Origin: Myxococcales bacterium
GTDB taxonomy: Bacteria; Myxococcota_A; Polyangia; Haliangiales; J016
Assembly (NCBI GenBank): GCA_014238595.1
Contig: JABAAV010000066.1
Span: 1 to 8,880, forward strand
DNA length: 8,880 nucleotides
Direction: 5' to 3'
Shown here: positions 1-6,257 of the stretch, piece after piece
How positions within the stretch are numbered: position 1 is the first letter of the stretch
Layout: every line of letters begins with the position of its first letter
The notes under the pieces: generated by a model
Database searches by the model: none
Seen by the model: the letters and a program-made list of their open reading frames with translations, nothing else
What the model was told of the DNA's origin: nothing
Program-made: the position numbers and the translations under genes

Positions 1-392
1 GATCCTAACGTCCAATATTCAAACCCCAACACAGGTCCCAATCCTTTGGCGGACAATTGCCTTGCTAGCCAAAGATAGCTCGCACGACTCATCCCATATC
101 CATGCAGTAAAATCACAGGACGTAATCCTTCTTTTTTCTGTCCAGGCAATCCAAGTAACCCCAATGGTCGAAGTGCTGAAAATGACAATGCCAAGGCCCA
201 TTCCTGCATAGCAATCCTGCCTGCATGAGGAATATTAGATTTGCCTAACCGACGGCGATTCATCGACATTCCTGTGTGAAGCACTAAAGGATAAACACCG
301 GAACCAATCACAAGATTGCTCACAGAAGCCAACATCGTCCGTTTGGCTAACTGTGTTAACGGAATTTTATGTTTTAAGCTTCGGATAAACAA
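1..392 (-). CDS. Alpha/beta-hydrolase, lipase/esterase-like (partial, C-terminus off left edge)
   Basis: The minus-strand frame is open for 130 codons to the left edge. The conserved part is PVILLHGYGMSRASYLWLA (about residues 92-110 from a TTG start at 392). The hydrophobic strand followed by HGYG is the strand-3/oxyanion-hole signature of alpha/beta-hydrolases, most like secreted triacylglycerol lipases and PGAP1-type esterases. The nucleophile elbow and the rest of the catalytic triad would lie beyond the window, so activity cannot be judged. The N-terminus is basic, then moderately hydrophobic (residues 20-40), and could be a signal or membrane anchor. Start choice is uncertain. A TGA lies six codons upstream of the TTG at 392, which overlaps the preceding cyaY by 19 nt without a clear Shine-Dalgarno. 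The first in-frame ATG is at 335, giving a protein 19 residues shorter. It is probably co-transcribed with cyaY and the barrel-protein gene. Family assignment rests on the one motif and its surroundings. Confidence 0.72.
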   Translation of the reverse strand, partial: MFIRSLKHKIPLTQLAKRTMLASVSNLVIGSGVYPLVLHTGMSMNRRRLGKSNIPHAGRIAMQEWALALSFSALRPLGLLGLPGQKKEGLRPVILLHGYGMSRASYLWLARQLSAKGLGPVLGFEYWTLG

Positions 393-700
393 ATCTTTAA
401 ATCGATTTCATCATGGATAACTGTGGATAAAACCTGTCTGAATTCTTCGTTGTTATCTGTGAACCAACGTTGGCGCGTTTCATCAAAATTAAACCGCCAT
501 GCACTCGCCACTGCGGCCATCCAAATTTGACGTGCCGGCCGCTGGGTGTTGATAACAATCACTGTTCTATTGCGAAGCTCTAACTTTAAGACACCCTCAC
601 TCGAAGACAGTTCAACATCATCAGGGTCGATATCATCAAATTTAAGTTCAAGAAAATTCAGTTCATCTTCCGCTTTTTTATTAAAATAGAGCTCATCCAC
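374..700 (-). CDS. cyaY: Iron-sulfur assembly protein CyaY (bacterial frataxin)
   Basis: This 108-residue protein has the length and layout of bacterial frataxin. An N-terminal acidic helix region (DELNFLELKFDDIDPDD, residues 12-28) is the part that binds iron and the cysteine desulfurase in known CyaY. A beta-sheet segment follows with the family hallmark IVINTQRPARQIWMA (48-62), including the near-invariant Q-P-x-x-Q-x-W, and then W79 and a C-terminal helix. CyaY acts in the cytoplasm, modulating IscS/IscU and serving as an iron donor or regulator in Fe-S cluster assembly. The start is GTG at 700: the frame is closed by a TAG three codons upstream, and GAAGGAATAGG upstream of the GTG can serve as ribosome binding site. 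It lies 23 nt after the barrel-protein gene and overlaps the hydrolase gene, so it looks like the middle of a three-gene unit. No isc or suf genes are visible nearby. The identification is strong at motif level. Confidence 0.88.
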   Translation of the reverse strand: MDELYFNKKAEDELNFLELKFDDIDPDDVELSSSEGVLKLELRNRTVIVINTQRPARQIWMAAVASAWRFNFDETRQRWFTDNNEEFRQVLSTVIHDEIDLKICLSEA

Positions 701-723
701 GATGACAACCTATTCCTTCAACA

Positions 724-1875
724 TTAAAAAACTAATTGAATACCAGCATTCAAATCAAATTGTATTCCATAATCGGTCAAGACAACATCACTCAGTAATT
801 CTGTCTCAATAGGAATATTTCCAAAAACATCTGCGCCAATATAAAATCTATAGCTCTGATTGATAGCAAACAAATAAGTGACACCGACACCACCCAATAA
901 AGGACCTGTTGCTGCAGTGTTGTACTTTGCCTCTGTTGTCTCGTTTGCAGATGCAATCTCGACAACGTTACGTATCAGACCCATACCAGTAAACGCACTA
1001 AGCTGAAAACCTTGAGTATAGTCGGTAATAGAATATGTTCCGCGAATAAATCCTGCAGCTGTACCCGAAGAGGCATTCTCGACATTGGCACCGAGTGTTA
1101 ATCCTAATCGTCCCATGATTCCTAATGTAAAAGATGGTGTGATGAGATATCCAATTCCAAGATGGAAATGTGCATATGCAGGAGCAATACCGCCTGATTC
1201 AATCACAGCAGGTGGATCAACCTGTTCAGTGTTTCCTTGAAGTATAGCAAACCCAGTTCCCAGATCACCGTATAAGACAAAACGAGGCGATGTATTCGTA
1301 TGATTGCTCTCAACATCGTCATTGTCATCAACAAGAACATCACTCAGCAGATCTTCATCCGTATCATCATCATCGGATTCTTCACGCTCCTGTGTTTCAT
1401 TGGAATCTGATTGATTAAGCAACGGATCTTCTTGAGATAGATCAGTAATGATATTTCTTGTTCTCTGTTTACTTTTGCGTTTAGAACCTGATCGTTTGAC
1501 CGTAATCAATAATTCATTTAATTCAGGTGTTGTATAATCTCTAAGGATTCGAATACGGCGATTCGCTTTAACAGCCATGCGAAGATGTTTGTGTGCTTGT
1601 TTTTTATTTTCAAAACCGACGAATTCAACGACGGCATAAAAAGCATGTATCTTAGCAATCCATTGCGCATCAATATTATTCTTTTTAACAATCACTAAAG
1701 CTTTTTTAAGCAAGGTACGTGCATCTTCAAATTCTAAAATATCATAATTCTCTTGCGCATTGGTGTAATGTTCTTTGATACGCGCAGTTGGATCAGAACT
1801 TTGAGCATGCGCGAATGTCATGCTTGAATAAACAACAATCAGAACAAGAAAAAATACAGAATAATATCGTTTCAT
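724..1875 (-). CDS. Exported protein: TPR-like N-terminal region, charged linker, outer-membrane beta-barrel
   Basis: The 383-residue product starts with a clear signal peptide: MKR, a hydrophobic core to about residue 20, and AHA|Q as the likely cleavage site at 24/25. Residues 30-125 are helical and TPR-like (HYTNAQENYDILEFEDARTLL), ending in a TTPELNELL segment. That pattern is common in exported helical-repeat proteins of Myxococcota-type bacteria. Residues 127-140 are strongly basic and 148-190 strongly acidic (Asp/Glu/Ser-rich), which suggests a disordered linker. Residues 197-383 alternate short hydrophobic strands with Gly and aromatic residues and end in NAGIQLVF. A C-terminal Phe is the usual signal for outer-membrane insertion by the BAM complex. 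The start at 1875 has TGAGGT five bases upstream; an in-frame start at 1926 would place 17 residues before the signal peptide and is rejected. It heads the leftward cluster. The specific function is unknown: a structural, porin-like or assembly role is possible. Confidence 0.8.
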   Translation of the reverse strand: MKRYYSVFFLVLIVVYSSMTFAHAQSSDPTARIKEHYTNAQENYDILEFEDARTLLKKALVIVKKNNIDAQWIAKIHAFYAVVEFVGFENKKQAHKHLRMAVKANRRIRILRDYTTPELNELLITVKRSGSKRKSKQRTRNIITDLSQEDPLLNQSDSNETQEREESDDDDTDEDLLSDVLVDDNDDVESNHTNTSPRFVLYGDLGTGFAILQGNTEQVDPPAVIESGGIAPAYAHFHLGIGYLITPSFTLGIMGRLGLTLGANVENASSGTAAGFIRGTYSITDYTQGFQLSAFTGMGLIRNVVEIASANETTEAKYNTAATGPLLGGVGVTYLFAINQSYRFYIGADVFGNIPIETELLSDVVLTDYGIQFDLNAGIQLVF

Positions 1876-1880
1876 AAATA

Positions 1881-1886
1881 ACCTCA
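1881..1886 (-). promoter_or_regulatory. Ribosome binding site of the beta-barrel protein gene
   Basis: Read on the minus strand this is TGAGGT, five bases before the ATG at 1875. It is one of the better Shine-Dalgarno matches in the window. It decides the start in favour of the methionine that opens the signal peptide, not the in-frame start 51 bases upstream. Confidence 0.6.
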
Positions 1887-1965
1887 TACATATAGCCAGA
1901 ACACACCACACATGATGCCGATCCAACGATTATGACGACCGAGCCTATCACTCTTTATTGAAAAA

Positions 1966-1995
1966 ATCATGTGATCATTTAGAGAATTGATCAAT
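1966..1995. promoter_or_regulatory. Paired palindromes with TGATCA cores, possible operator
   Basis: ATCATGTGAT (1966-1975) has ATCA/TGAT arms, and ATTGATCAAT (1986-1995) is a perfect 10-bp palindrome. Their centres are 20 bp apart, about two helical turns. The hexamer TGATCA occurs at 1972-1977 and again at 1988-1993. Such spacing fits a dimeric regulator binding one face of the helix, but short AT-rich palindromes arise easily by chance and no regulator gene is nearby. Confidence 0.25.
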
Positions 1996-2010
1996 GGAAT
2001 CCCAAATAGC

Positions 2011-2031
2011 CCAGAAATTGTCATTTCTAGG
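2011..2031. other. Short imperfect hairpin
   Basis: CCAGAAAT and ATTTCTAGG flank the loop TGTC: a six-base-pair AGAAAT/ATTTCT stem, then an unpaired A, then a CC/GG clamp. No T-run follows on either strand, so it is unlikely to be an intrinsic terminator. It may be a protein-binding site or chance. Confidence 0.25.
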
Positions 2032-2044
2032 CTCAGGGTTTCTA

Positions 2045-2077
2045 ATCTTAAGTATTTTGTATCTATAAGTATTTTGT
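2045..2077. repeat. Tandem duplication of a 16/17-bp unit
   Basis: ATCTTAAGTATTTTGT (2045-2060) is followed directly by ATCTATAAGTATTTTGT (2061-2077). The copies share the perfect 12-mer TAAGTATTTTGT and differ by one inserted A. The pair lies about 45 bp upstream of the putative extended -10 of the gdhA operon, where a regulator or UP-like element could act. It may instead be a simple replication-slippage duplication. Confidence 0.6.
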
Positions 2078-2118
2078 GCCTATTTAGATGCTTGATGATG
2101 AAAATATCTCAGCATTCA

Positions 2119-2127
2119 TGCTATTAT
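2119..2127 (+). promoter_or_regulatory. Possible extended -10 promoter element for the gdhA-prfA operon
   Basis: TGCTATTAT matches the TGnTATAAT extended -10 form of sigma-70 promoters at all but one base of the hexamer. The hexamer at the -35 spacing (TGAAAA, 2099-2104) is poor, which extended -10 promoters tolerate. Transcription would begin near 2134, leaving a leader of about 50 nt before gdhA. This is a visual match in AT-rich DNA and no start site is known. Confidence 0.35.
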
Positions 2128-2167
2128 TTCATTATCTACTATCTCATAACAATGTTTTTATGTTAAC

Positions 2168-2179
2168 AGGACGGTAGGG
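2168..2179 (+). promoter_or_regulatory. Ribosome binding site of gdhA
   Basis: AGGACGGTAGGG precedes the ATG at 2185. Both AGGACGG and TAGGG could pair with the 16S rRNA tail; TAGGG has the better spacing, five bases. Genes further down the operon have much weaker sites. Confidence 0.5.
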
Positions 2180-2184
2180 TTTAC

Positions 2185-3459
2185 ATGTCTACTAGAGAAT
2201 CTAGAACGCAAAATCTGTTTCGGATCGCACTTTCCGAAATTGAACATGCCTTTGACGTCCATTCTTTAGAACCAGGGATGCGTAGTATTTTGAGTTACCC
2301 TAAAAATGAAATTATCGTTAATTTTCCAGTTCAATTAGATAATGGAAAATTAAAAATTTTCAAAGGCTATCGTATCCAACATAACAATGTTTTGGGTCCA
2401 TTCAAAGGCGGCATTCGTTATCATGAAAAGACTTCACTCAATGAAATGAGAGCACTGTCAGCATGGATGACTTACAAATCGGCCTTGCATGATATCCCTT
2501 TTGGAGGCGCCAAAGGTGGAATTCGATTAAATCCTCAAAAATATTCCTTAGATGAACTTCAACGAATCACTCGTCGTTTCACGCACGCCCTTGGAAATAA
2601 CATTGGTCCTGAGTGGGATATCCCCGCCCCTGATATTGGCACTAATGCGCAAGTGATGGTGTGGATGATGGATACCTATATGAATCTCACAGGTCATGCA
2701 GAAAAAAATTCAGTCCGACGCATTGTCACGGGAAAATCCATCTCATCAGGAGGCTCTCACGGACGACGATCGGCAACCGGACGAGGGTTAGTTCTCTGCA
2801 TCCAAGAATGGGCTATGGATAACAACATTGATCTCAGTGAATGCCGTTTCATTGTACAAGGATTTGGCAATGTTGCCTTTCATTGCGCCAATATGTTGAC
2901 AAAACAAGGCGCCTCATTGGTCGCTGTTGGTGATTACAAAGGATACATTGCAAATCCAAAGGGGATTGATCCTCATCAATTGTTAGAGCATGTCAAGGAG
3001 ACAAATTCCATCGTTGATTATAGCGCGTCAAAATCGATTTCACGTGAAGAATTTTTTGAAACAAACTGTGAAATCTGTGTTCCTGCGGCGCTCGAACTAG
3101 AAATTGGAGTTCAAGAAGCCTCCGTTTTAAAATGTAACCTGATCGTTGAAGGAGCCAATGGTCCTACCTACCCTGAAGCTGCACAAATTTTACAAAAACG
3201 AGGTATCGAAATCATTCCAGATGTTCTGGCAAATTCAGGTGGTATCATCGTATCTTACTATGAATGGCTCCAAAATAAACGGTCTGAACGATGGGATTTA
3301 GAAGAAGTATTACGCAAATTAGAACGACAGATGCAGCAAACCTATAGACAGGTTATTGCCTACAGTCGTGAACATGACATCTCTATGAGAACATCCATAT
3401 ATATCATCGGGATTCAACGATTAGCGACAGCTTATAAAGACCGTGGCATATTTCCATAA
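2185..3459 (+). CDS. gdhA: Glutamate dehydrogenase (Glu/Leu/Phe/Val dehydrogenase family)
   Basis: The 424-residue length is typical of hexameric bacterial glutamate dehydrogenases, which interconvert glutamate with 2-oxoglutarate and ammonium in the cytoplasm. The N-terminal domain carries GPFKGGIRYH (71-80), K98, and the signature IPFGGAKGGI (104-113) with catalytic Lys at 110. DIPAPDIGT (145-153) supplies the catalytic Asp at 150. The Rossmann domain begins near GGSHGRRSATGRG (189-201), has the glycine-rich QGFGNVA (225-231), and reaches GDYKG at the end of its second strand. NSGGIIVSYYEW (350-361) contains the substrate-binding Ser357. The residues fit the glutamate-specific group, but the branched-chain or phenylalanine dehydrogenase relatives cannot be fully excluded. 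Cofactor preference (NAD or NADP) is not settled by eye. It is the first gene of the rightward operon, 11 nt before ribF, and may supply glutamate as amino donor for the pathway below it. Confidence 0.93.
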   Translation: MSTRESRTQNLFRIALSEIEHAFDVHSLEPGMRSILSYPKNEIIVNFPVQLDNGKLKIFKGYRIQHNNVLGPFKGGIRYHEKTSLNEMRALSAWMTYKSALHDIPFGGAKGGIRLNPQKYSLDELQRITRRFTHALGNNIGPEWDIPAPDIGTNAQVMVWMMDTYMNLTGHAEKNSVRRIVTGKSISSGGSHGRRSATGRGLVLCIQEWAMDNNIDLSECRFIVQGFGNVAFHCANMLTKQGASLVAVGDYKGYIANPKGIDPHQLLEHVKETNSIVDYSASKSISREEFFETNCEICVPAALELEIGVQEASVLKCNLIVEGANGPTYPEAAQILQKRGIEIIPDVLANSGGIIVSYYEWLQNKRSERWDLEEVLRKLERQMQQTYRQVIAYSREHDISMRTSIYIIGIQRLATAYKDRGIFP

Positions 3460-3470
3460 AGATTGCTGCA

Positions 3471-4400
3471 ATGGATATTGTTACAGGACATCAACACCTT
3501 CCTCCATTGCGTCATCCTGTTGCAGTGGCTTTAGGAAATTTTGATGGCATACATATTGGACATCAAAAACTGCTTGGCACTGCAGTCGATATCGCAGCAC
3601 AGACCAACGGACATGCCCTGGCCTTTACCTTAGAGCCACACCCTGCCCATATCCTTCCAAGACGACAACCACCTCAACTGATTACTTCAAATAAACGTAA
3701 ATTTGAACTTATGGCAAACATAGGTATTGAGATTTGTGTTGTCGAACCGTTCACGAAAACCTTATCATTGCTATCTCCTGATGATTTTTTGGACACGGTA
3801 TTAGTCCAATCACTCCGAGCTCAACATATCATTGTAGGACATAACTTTGGCTATGGACACAAACGACAAGGTGATGTTGTTCATCTTCTTTCGTTTGGAA
3901 AGAAACATAAATTAGACATTCATGTCATACATCCAATCCAAACAATGAATAAAAAAGTATCAAGCACCACAACAAGACAAGTCGTATCTCAGGGAAATTT
4001 AGATCTTGCACATTCGTTGTTAGGACGACCCTTTGATATGGATGGCGTGGTCATCAAAGGAAAAAAACTTGGACGAACCCTCGGCTTTCCCACAGCCAAT
4101 CTTGCCATAGAAAGCGATCAACTCACACCGCCTTATGGTGTTTATGCCGTCCATATCAAATATCAAGAAAAATTATATTCAGGGATTGCGAACTTAGGTG
4201 TTTGTCCTACACTCACATCAAAATCCATGCCTTCTTTAGAAGTGCATATTTTTGATTTTAATAAAGATTTGTATGACCAACATATTTGTATCATATTCAA
4301 GTCTTTGATTCGTAAAGAAACAAAATTTGCTTCTATTAAAGCATTGCAACAACAAATAAAACAAGACTGTCTCGAAGCCCGAGAGAAACTACAATTATAA
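3471..4400 (+). CDS. ribF: Bifunctional riboflavin kinase / FAD synthetase
   Basis: The 309-residue protein has both domains of bacterial RibF, which phosphorylates riboflavin to FMN and adenylates FMN to FAD. The N-terminal nucleotidyltransferase domain shows LGNFDGIHIGH (21-31), the HxGH-type adenylylation motif, then FTLEPHP (52-58), VGHNFGYGHKRQG (122-134) and an SST...R segment (164-169). The C-terminal riboflavin-kinase domain begins near GRPFDMDGVV (185-194) and carries GRTLGFPTANL (201-211), whose Thr208 and Asn210 match the metal/ATP-binding PTAN motif. LEVHIFDF (256-263) follows, with Glu257 as probable catalytic base. The start follows gdhA by 11 nt with only a weak ribosome binding site. 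Its stop shares one base with the dapA start (TAATG), implying translational coupling. Both active sites look intact. Confidence 0.95.
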   Translation: MDIVTGHQHLPPLRHPVAVALGNFDGIHIGHQKLLGTAVDIAAQTNGHALAFTLEPHPAHILPRRQPPQLITSNKRKFELMANIGIEICVVEPFTKTLSLLSPDDFLDTVLVQSLRAQHIIVGHNFGYGHKRQGDVVHLLSFGKKHKLDIHVIHPIQTMNKKVSSTTTRQVVSQGNLDLAHSLLGRPFDMDGVVIKGKKLGRTLGFPTANLAIESDQLTPPYGVYAVHIKYQEKLYSGIANLGVCPTLTSKSMPSLEVHIFDFNKDLYDQHICIIFKSLIRKETKFASIKALQQQIKQDCLEAREKLQL

Positions 4401-5275
4401 TGTTTACAGGAGCCATGACCGCATTAGTTACTCCAATGAATCAGGGTACTATTGACAACAACGCGCTAGAACATCTTATCGAAGAACAAATTCAAGCGGG
4501 GATTAGTGCATTGATTCTGGCAGGAACCACAGGAGAAGCAGCAGCATTATCTTTTGATGAACGTATTGCATTAATTCAACGTACTATTACCATAACAAAT
4601 CAACGCATTCCCATCATTGCTGGCGCAGGACATAATTGCACACAACAAGCTGTTGATCTGTCCAAAGCATACGAAGATTCTGGTGTTGATGGCCTACTTC
4701 ATGTTGCCCCTTATTACAACAAACCAACCCAACAAGGGCTTATTAAGCATTTCACAACAATTGCTGACAATGTATCTGTTCCTATTATTCTGTACAATGT
4801 ACCTTCGCGCACCGCATCAGACATTCTCCCTGAAACAACACATCATCTTGCAAATCATCCTAGAATTGTTGGTATCAAAGATGCCACAGCAAATTTAGAG
4901 CGAGGCACAGAATTATTGTCTCTGTTGGGCAATCGTATGGCGGTTCTGTCGGGTGATGATTTCTCAGCACTGCCACTTTATTCTATTGGAGGACAAGGTG
5001 TCATTTCCGTAACAGCAAATATTGTTCCCTCATTGATTGCTTCAATGTGGATTCATGTTCAAAACAACAATTACAAAGCTGCACGAGATATTCATTATAA
5101 AGTTTATCAACTCACACAATTGCTCTTTAAAGAATCCAATCCCATAGGCATCAAAGCAGCACTAGCACTCTGTGGAAAAATCAAACCTGAAATCCGTGCT
5201 CCTCTGTGTGAAGCAACTCCGTTATTACAAAATCAATTAAAAGAGATATTACACACCATGGAACTCCTCCCATGA
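4400..5275 (+). CDS. dapA: 4-hydroxy-tetrahydrodipicolinate synthase
   Basis: The 291-residue enzyme condenses pyruvate with aspartate semialdehyde, the first committed step to diaminopimelate and lysine. The opening MFTGAMTALVTPM matches the E. coli DapA start and fixes the ATG. Catalytic residues are all present: Lys160 in VGIKDATA forms the Schiff base; the proton-relay triad is Thr44 in AGTTGE, Tyr106 in APYYNKP and Tyr132 in LYNVPSRT; and Arg137 binds the substrate carboxylate. SGDD (184-187) is also conserved. It is a TIM barrel with a short C-terminal helical domain, normally a tetramer. It overlaps ribF by 1 nt and dapB by 4 nt (ATGA), a layout typical of coupled translation. Lysine feedback residues were not assessed. 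Confidence 0.97.
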   Translation: MFTGAMTALVTPMNQGTIDNNALEHLIEEQIQAGISALILAGTTGEAAALSFDERIALIQRTITITNQRIPIIAGAGHNCTQQAVDLSKAYEDSGVDGLLHVAPYYNKPTQQGLIKHFTTIADNVSVPIILYNVPSRTASDILPETTHHLANHPRIVGIKDATANLERGTELLSLLGNRMAVLSGDDFSALPLYSIGGQGVISVTANIVPSLIASMWIHVQNNNYKAARDIHYKVYQLTQLLFKESNPIGIKAALALCGKIKPEIRAPLCEATPLLQNQLKEILHTMELLP

Positions 5276-5991
5276 TTTCATTGTGTATCACGGGCGCTTT
5301 GGGACGCATGGGACAATCGTTGATTAAACAAGCAGCGATTTACAATAATACACAGATAACAGTAGGTTTAATTCGTCAAGGACATACATCTGTAGGTATT
5401 CCGATAACAACGACCGACATCACCTATAGTGATAATATCGATGCTGCATTTAAAGAAGCTGATCTGATTATTGATTTCACAACGCCTGATGCAACACTTA
5501 CATTTTTGGATGCAGCCTATCAACACAAAAAACCTATCGTTCTTGGAACAACAAATCTATGTAAAGTCCATCATACTGCTATTGAAAAGTTATCTACAGT
5601 GGCTCCAGTCATCATTGAACCTAATTTTGCACTCGGCATGCATGTTTTTTTTGCATTAATGAAACAAGCAGCAGAAGCATTGCCACAAACATTTGATACA
5701 ACCATCATTGAAACCCACCATCATCATAAAAAAGATGCCCCATCAGGTACAGCAAAAATGCTTGCCAACCAAATGCAACAATTTCGTCATGTGGATATAA
5801 CGTCTTTGCGTACAGGAAACAATTATGGAGAGCATGTCGTATTGTTCAGCAATGCTGGTGAACACATGACATTCGCCCATAAGGCACTTTCACGGGATAT
5901 ATTTGCACAAGGGGCACTTGATGCCTCTTTATGGCTTGTAGATAAGCCCCCTGGTCAATATGCTGTCAAAAACATATTAGGATTGTCCTAA
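5272..5991 (+). CDS. dapB: 4-hydroxy-tetrahydrodipicolinate reductase
   Basis: The enzyme reduces the DapA product with NAD(P)H, the second step of the diaminopimelate pathway. The Rossmann motif GALGRMG (8-14) opens the protein, followed by LIIDFTTPD (65-73) and the LGTTN loop (91-95). The catalytic signature is ETHHHHKKDAPSGTA (147-161), in which His149, His150 and Lys153 match E. coli His159, His160 and Lys163. GEH (186-188) and the closing YAVKNILGL tail also match the family. At 239 residues it is somewhat shorter than the E. coli enzyme (273) but within the family range, and no domain is missing. The ATG overlaps the dapA stop by 4 nt. Its own stop codon lies in the loop of a small hairpin that opens the rpmE leader. 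Confidence 0.96.
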   Translation: MISLCITGALGRMGQSLIKQAAIYNNTQITVGLIRQGHTSVGIPITTTDITYSDNIDAAFKEADLIIDFTTPDATLTFLDAAYQHKKPIVLGTTNLCKVHHTAIEKLSTVAPVIIEPNFALGMHVFFALMKQAAEALPQTFDTTIIETHHHHKKDAPSGTAKMLANQMQQFRHVDITSLRTGNNYGEHVVLFSNAGEHMTFAHKALSRDIFAQGALDASLWLVDKPPGQYAVKNILGLS

Positions 5992-6030
5992 CGGACATAG
6001 TCTGCTACAAGCAGCGTTCACAACGTGAGA
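5984..6030 (+). promoter_or_regulatory. Structured leader of rpmE, three consecutive small hairpins
   Basis: Three perfect stem-loops follow each other: TGTCC-TAAC-GGACA (5984-5997, its loop holding the dapB stop), CTGCT-ACA-AGCAG (6002-6014) and CGTT-CAC-AACG (6015-6025). The last ends just before the weak ribosome binding site GAGA (6027-6030). L31 genes in several bacterial groups are known to be autoregulated or to have ribosomal-protein leader RNAs. This leader is a candidate by position only. The stems are short (4-5 bp) and no T-run follows, so it is not a terminator. Confidence 0.35.
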
Positions 6031-6036
6031 AACATC

Positions 6037-6252
6037 ATGAAAGCATCTACAAATCATCCTCAATATCTTCAAGCTACCATCGTTTGTGCTTGTGGAGCCA
6101 TCTATGAAACACGTTCTACAAAAGGAAGTTTCAATATTGATATTTGTTCTGCGTGCCATCCATTTTTTACAGGCAAGCAAAACTTAGTCGATACTGCGGG
6201 TCGTATCGAACGATTCAATCGCAAATATAAACGAGATAACAAGCCTAGTTAG
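6037..6252 (+). CDS. rpmE: 50S ribosomal protein L31
   Basis: The 71-residue protein of the large ribosomal subunit matches L31 along its length: KASTNHPQY at the N-terminus, CxC at Cys17/Cys19, CSACHPFFTGKQ (37-48) with Cys37 and Cys40, then the GRIERFNRKY tail. All four zinc-ligand cysteines are present, so this is the zinc-binding (C+) form and not the YkgM-like zinc-free paralogue. The start at 6037 has GAGA at six bases upstream and aligns with MKKDIHP of E. coli. An in-frame GTG at 6025 would add four residues and consume the ribosome binding site, so it is less likely. The gene lies 45 nt after dapB and 5 nt before the DUF1385 gene. Confidence 0.96.
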   Translation: MKASTNHPQYLQATIVCACGAIYETRSTKGSFNIDICSACHPFFTGKQNLVDTAGRIERFNRKYKRDNKPS

Positions 6253-6257
6253 CTTTT

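Larger units (their letters stand above)
1876..2184. other. Divergent intergenic region (309 nt)
   Basis: This is the only stretch over 300 nt without a gene. It lies between two divergently transcribed units, so it should carry promoters for both. From left to right it holds the ribosome binding site of the barrel gene, two TGATCA-core palindromes, a short hairpin (2011-2031), a 16/17-bp tandem duplication (2045-2077), a possible extended -10 element and the gdhA ribosome binding site. No tRNA, small protein gene or convincing terminator was seen on either strand. I could not place a sigma-70 promoter for the leftward unit. Confidence 0.7.

Noticed and set aside
19..201. 60-codon minus-strand ORF
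   Set aside because: It lies in another frame within the hydrolase gene, which has the recognisable HGYG motif; no protein features of its own.
1876..1926. Upstream in-frame start for the barrel protein at 1926
   Set aside because: It would bury the signal peptide behind 17 residues. The start at 1875 has a good ribosome binding site and a textbook signal sequence.
2011..2031. Terminator of either divergent unit
   Set aside because: Both flanking units transcribe away from it, and no T-run follows the hairpin.
4617..4898. 93-codon plus-strand ORF inside dapA
   Set aside because: Shadow frame: the overlapping dapA has every catalytic residue intact.
5471..5659. 62-codon plus-strand ORF inside dapB
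   Set aside because: Shadow frame of a gene with a complete family signature.
5984..5997. Intrinsic terminator after dapB
   Set aside because: The stem is only five base pairs and no T-run follows. rpmE continues in the same direction.
6025..6036. GTG start for rpmE at 6025
   Set aside because: The GTG overlaps the third hairpin and the likely ribosome binding site. The ATG at 6037 aligns with known L31 N-termini.
5977..6180. 67-codon minus-strand ORF antisense to rpmE and its leader
   Set aside because: Composition is that of complemented rpmE sequence; no ribosome binding site or recognisable motif.
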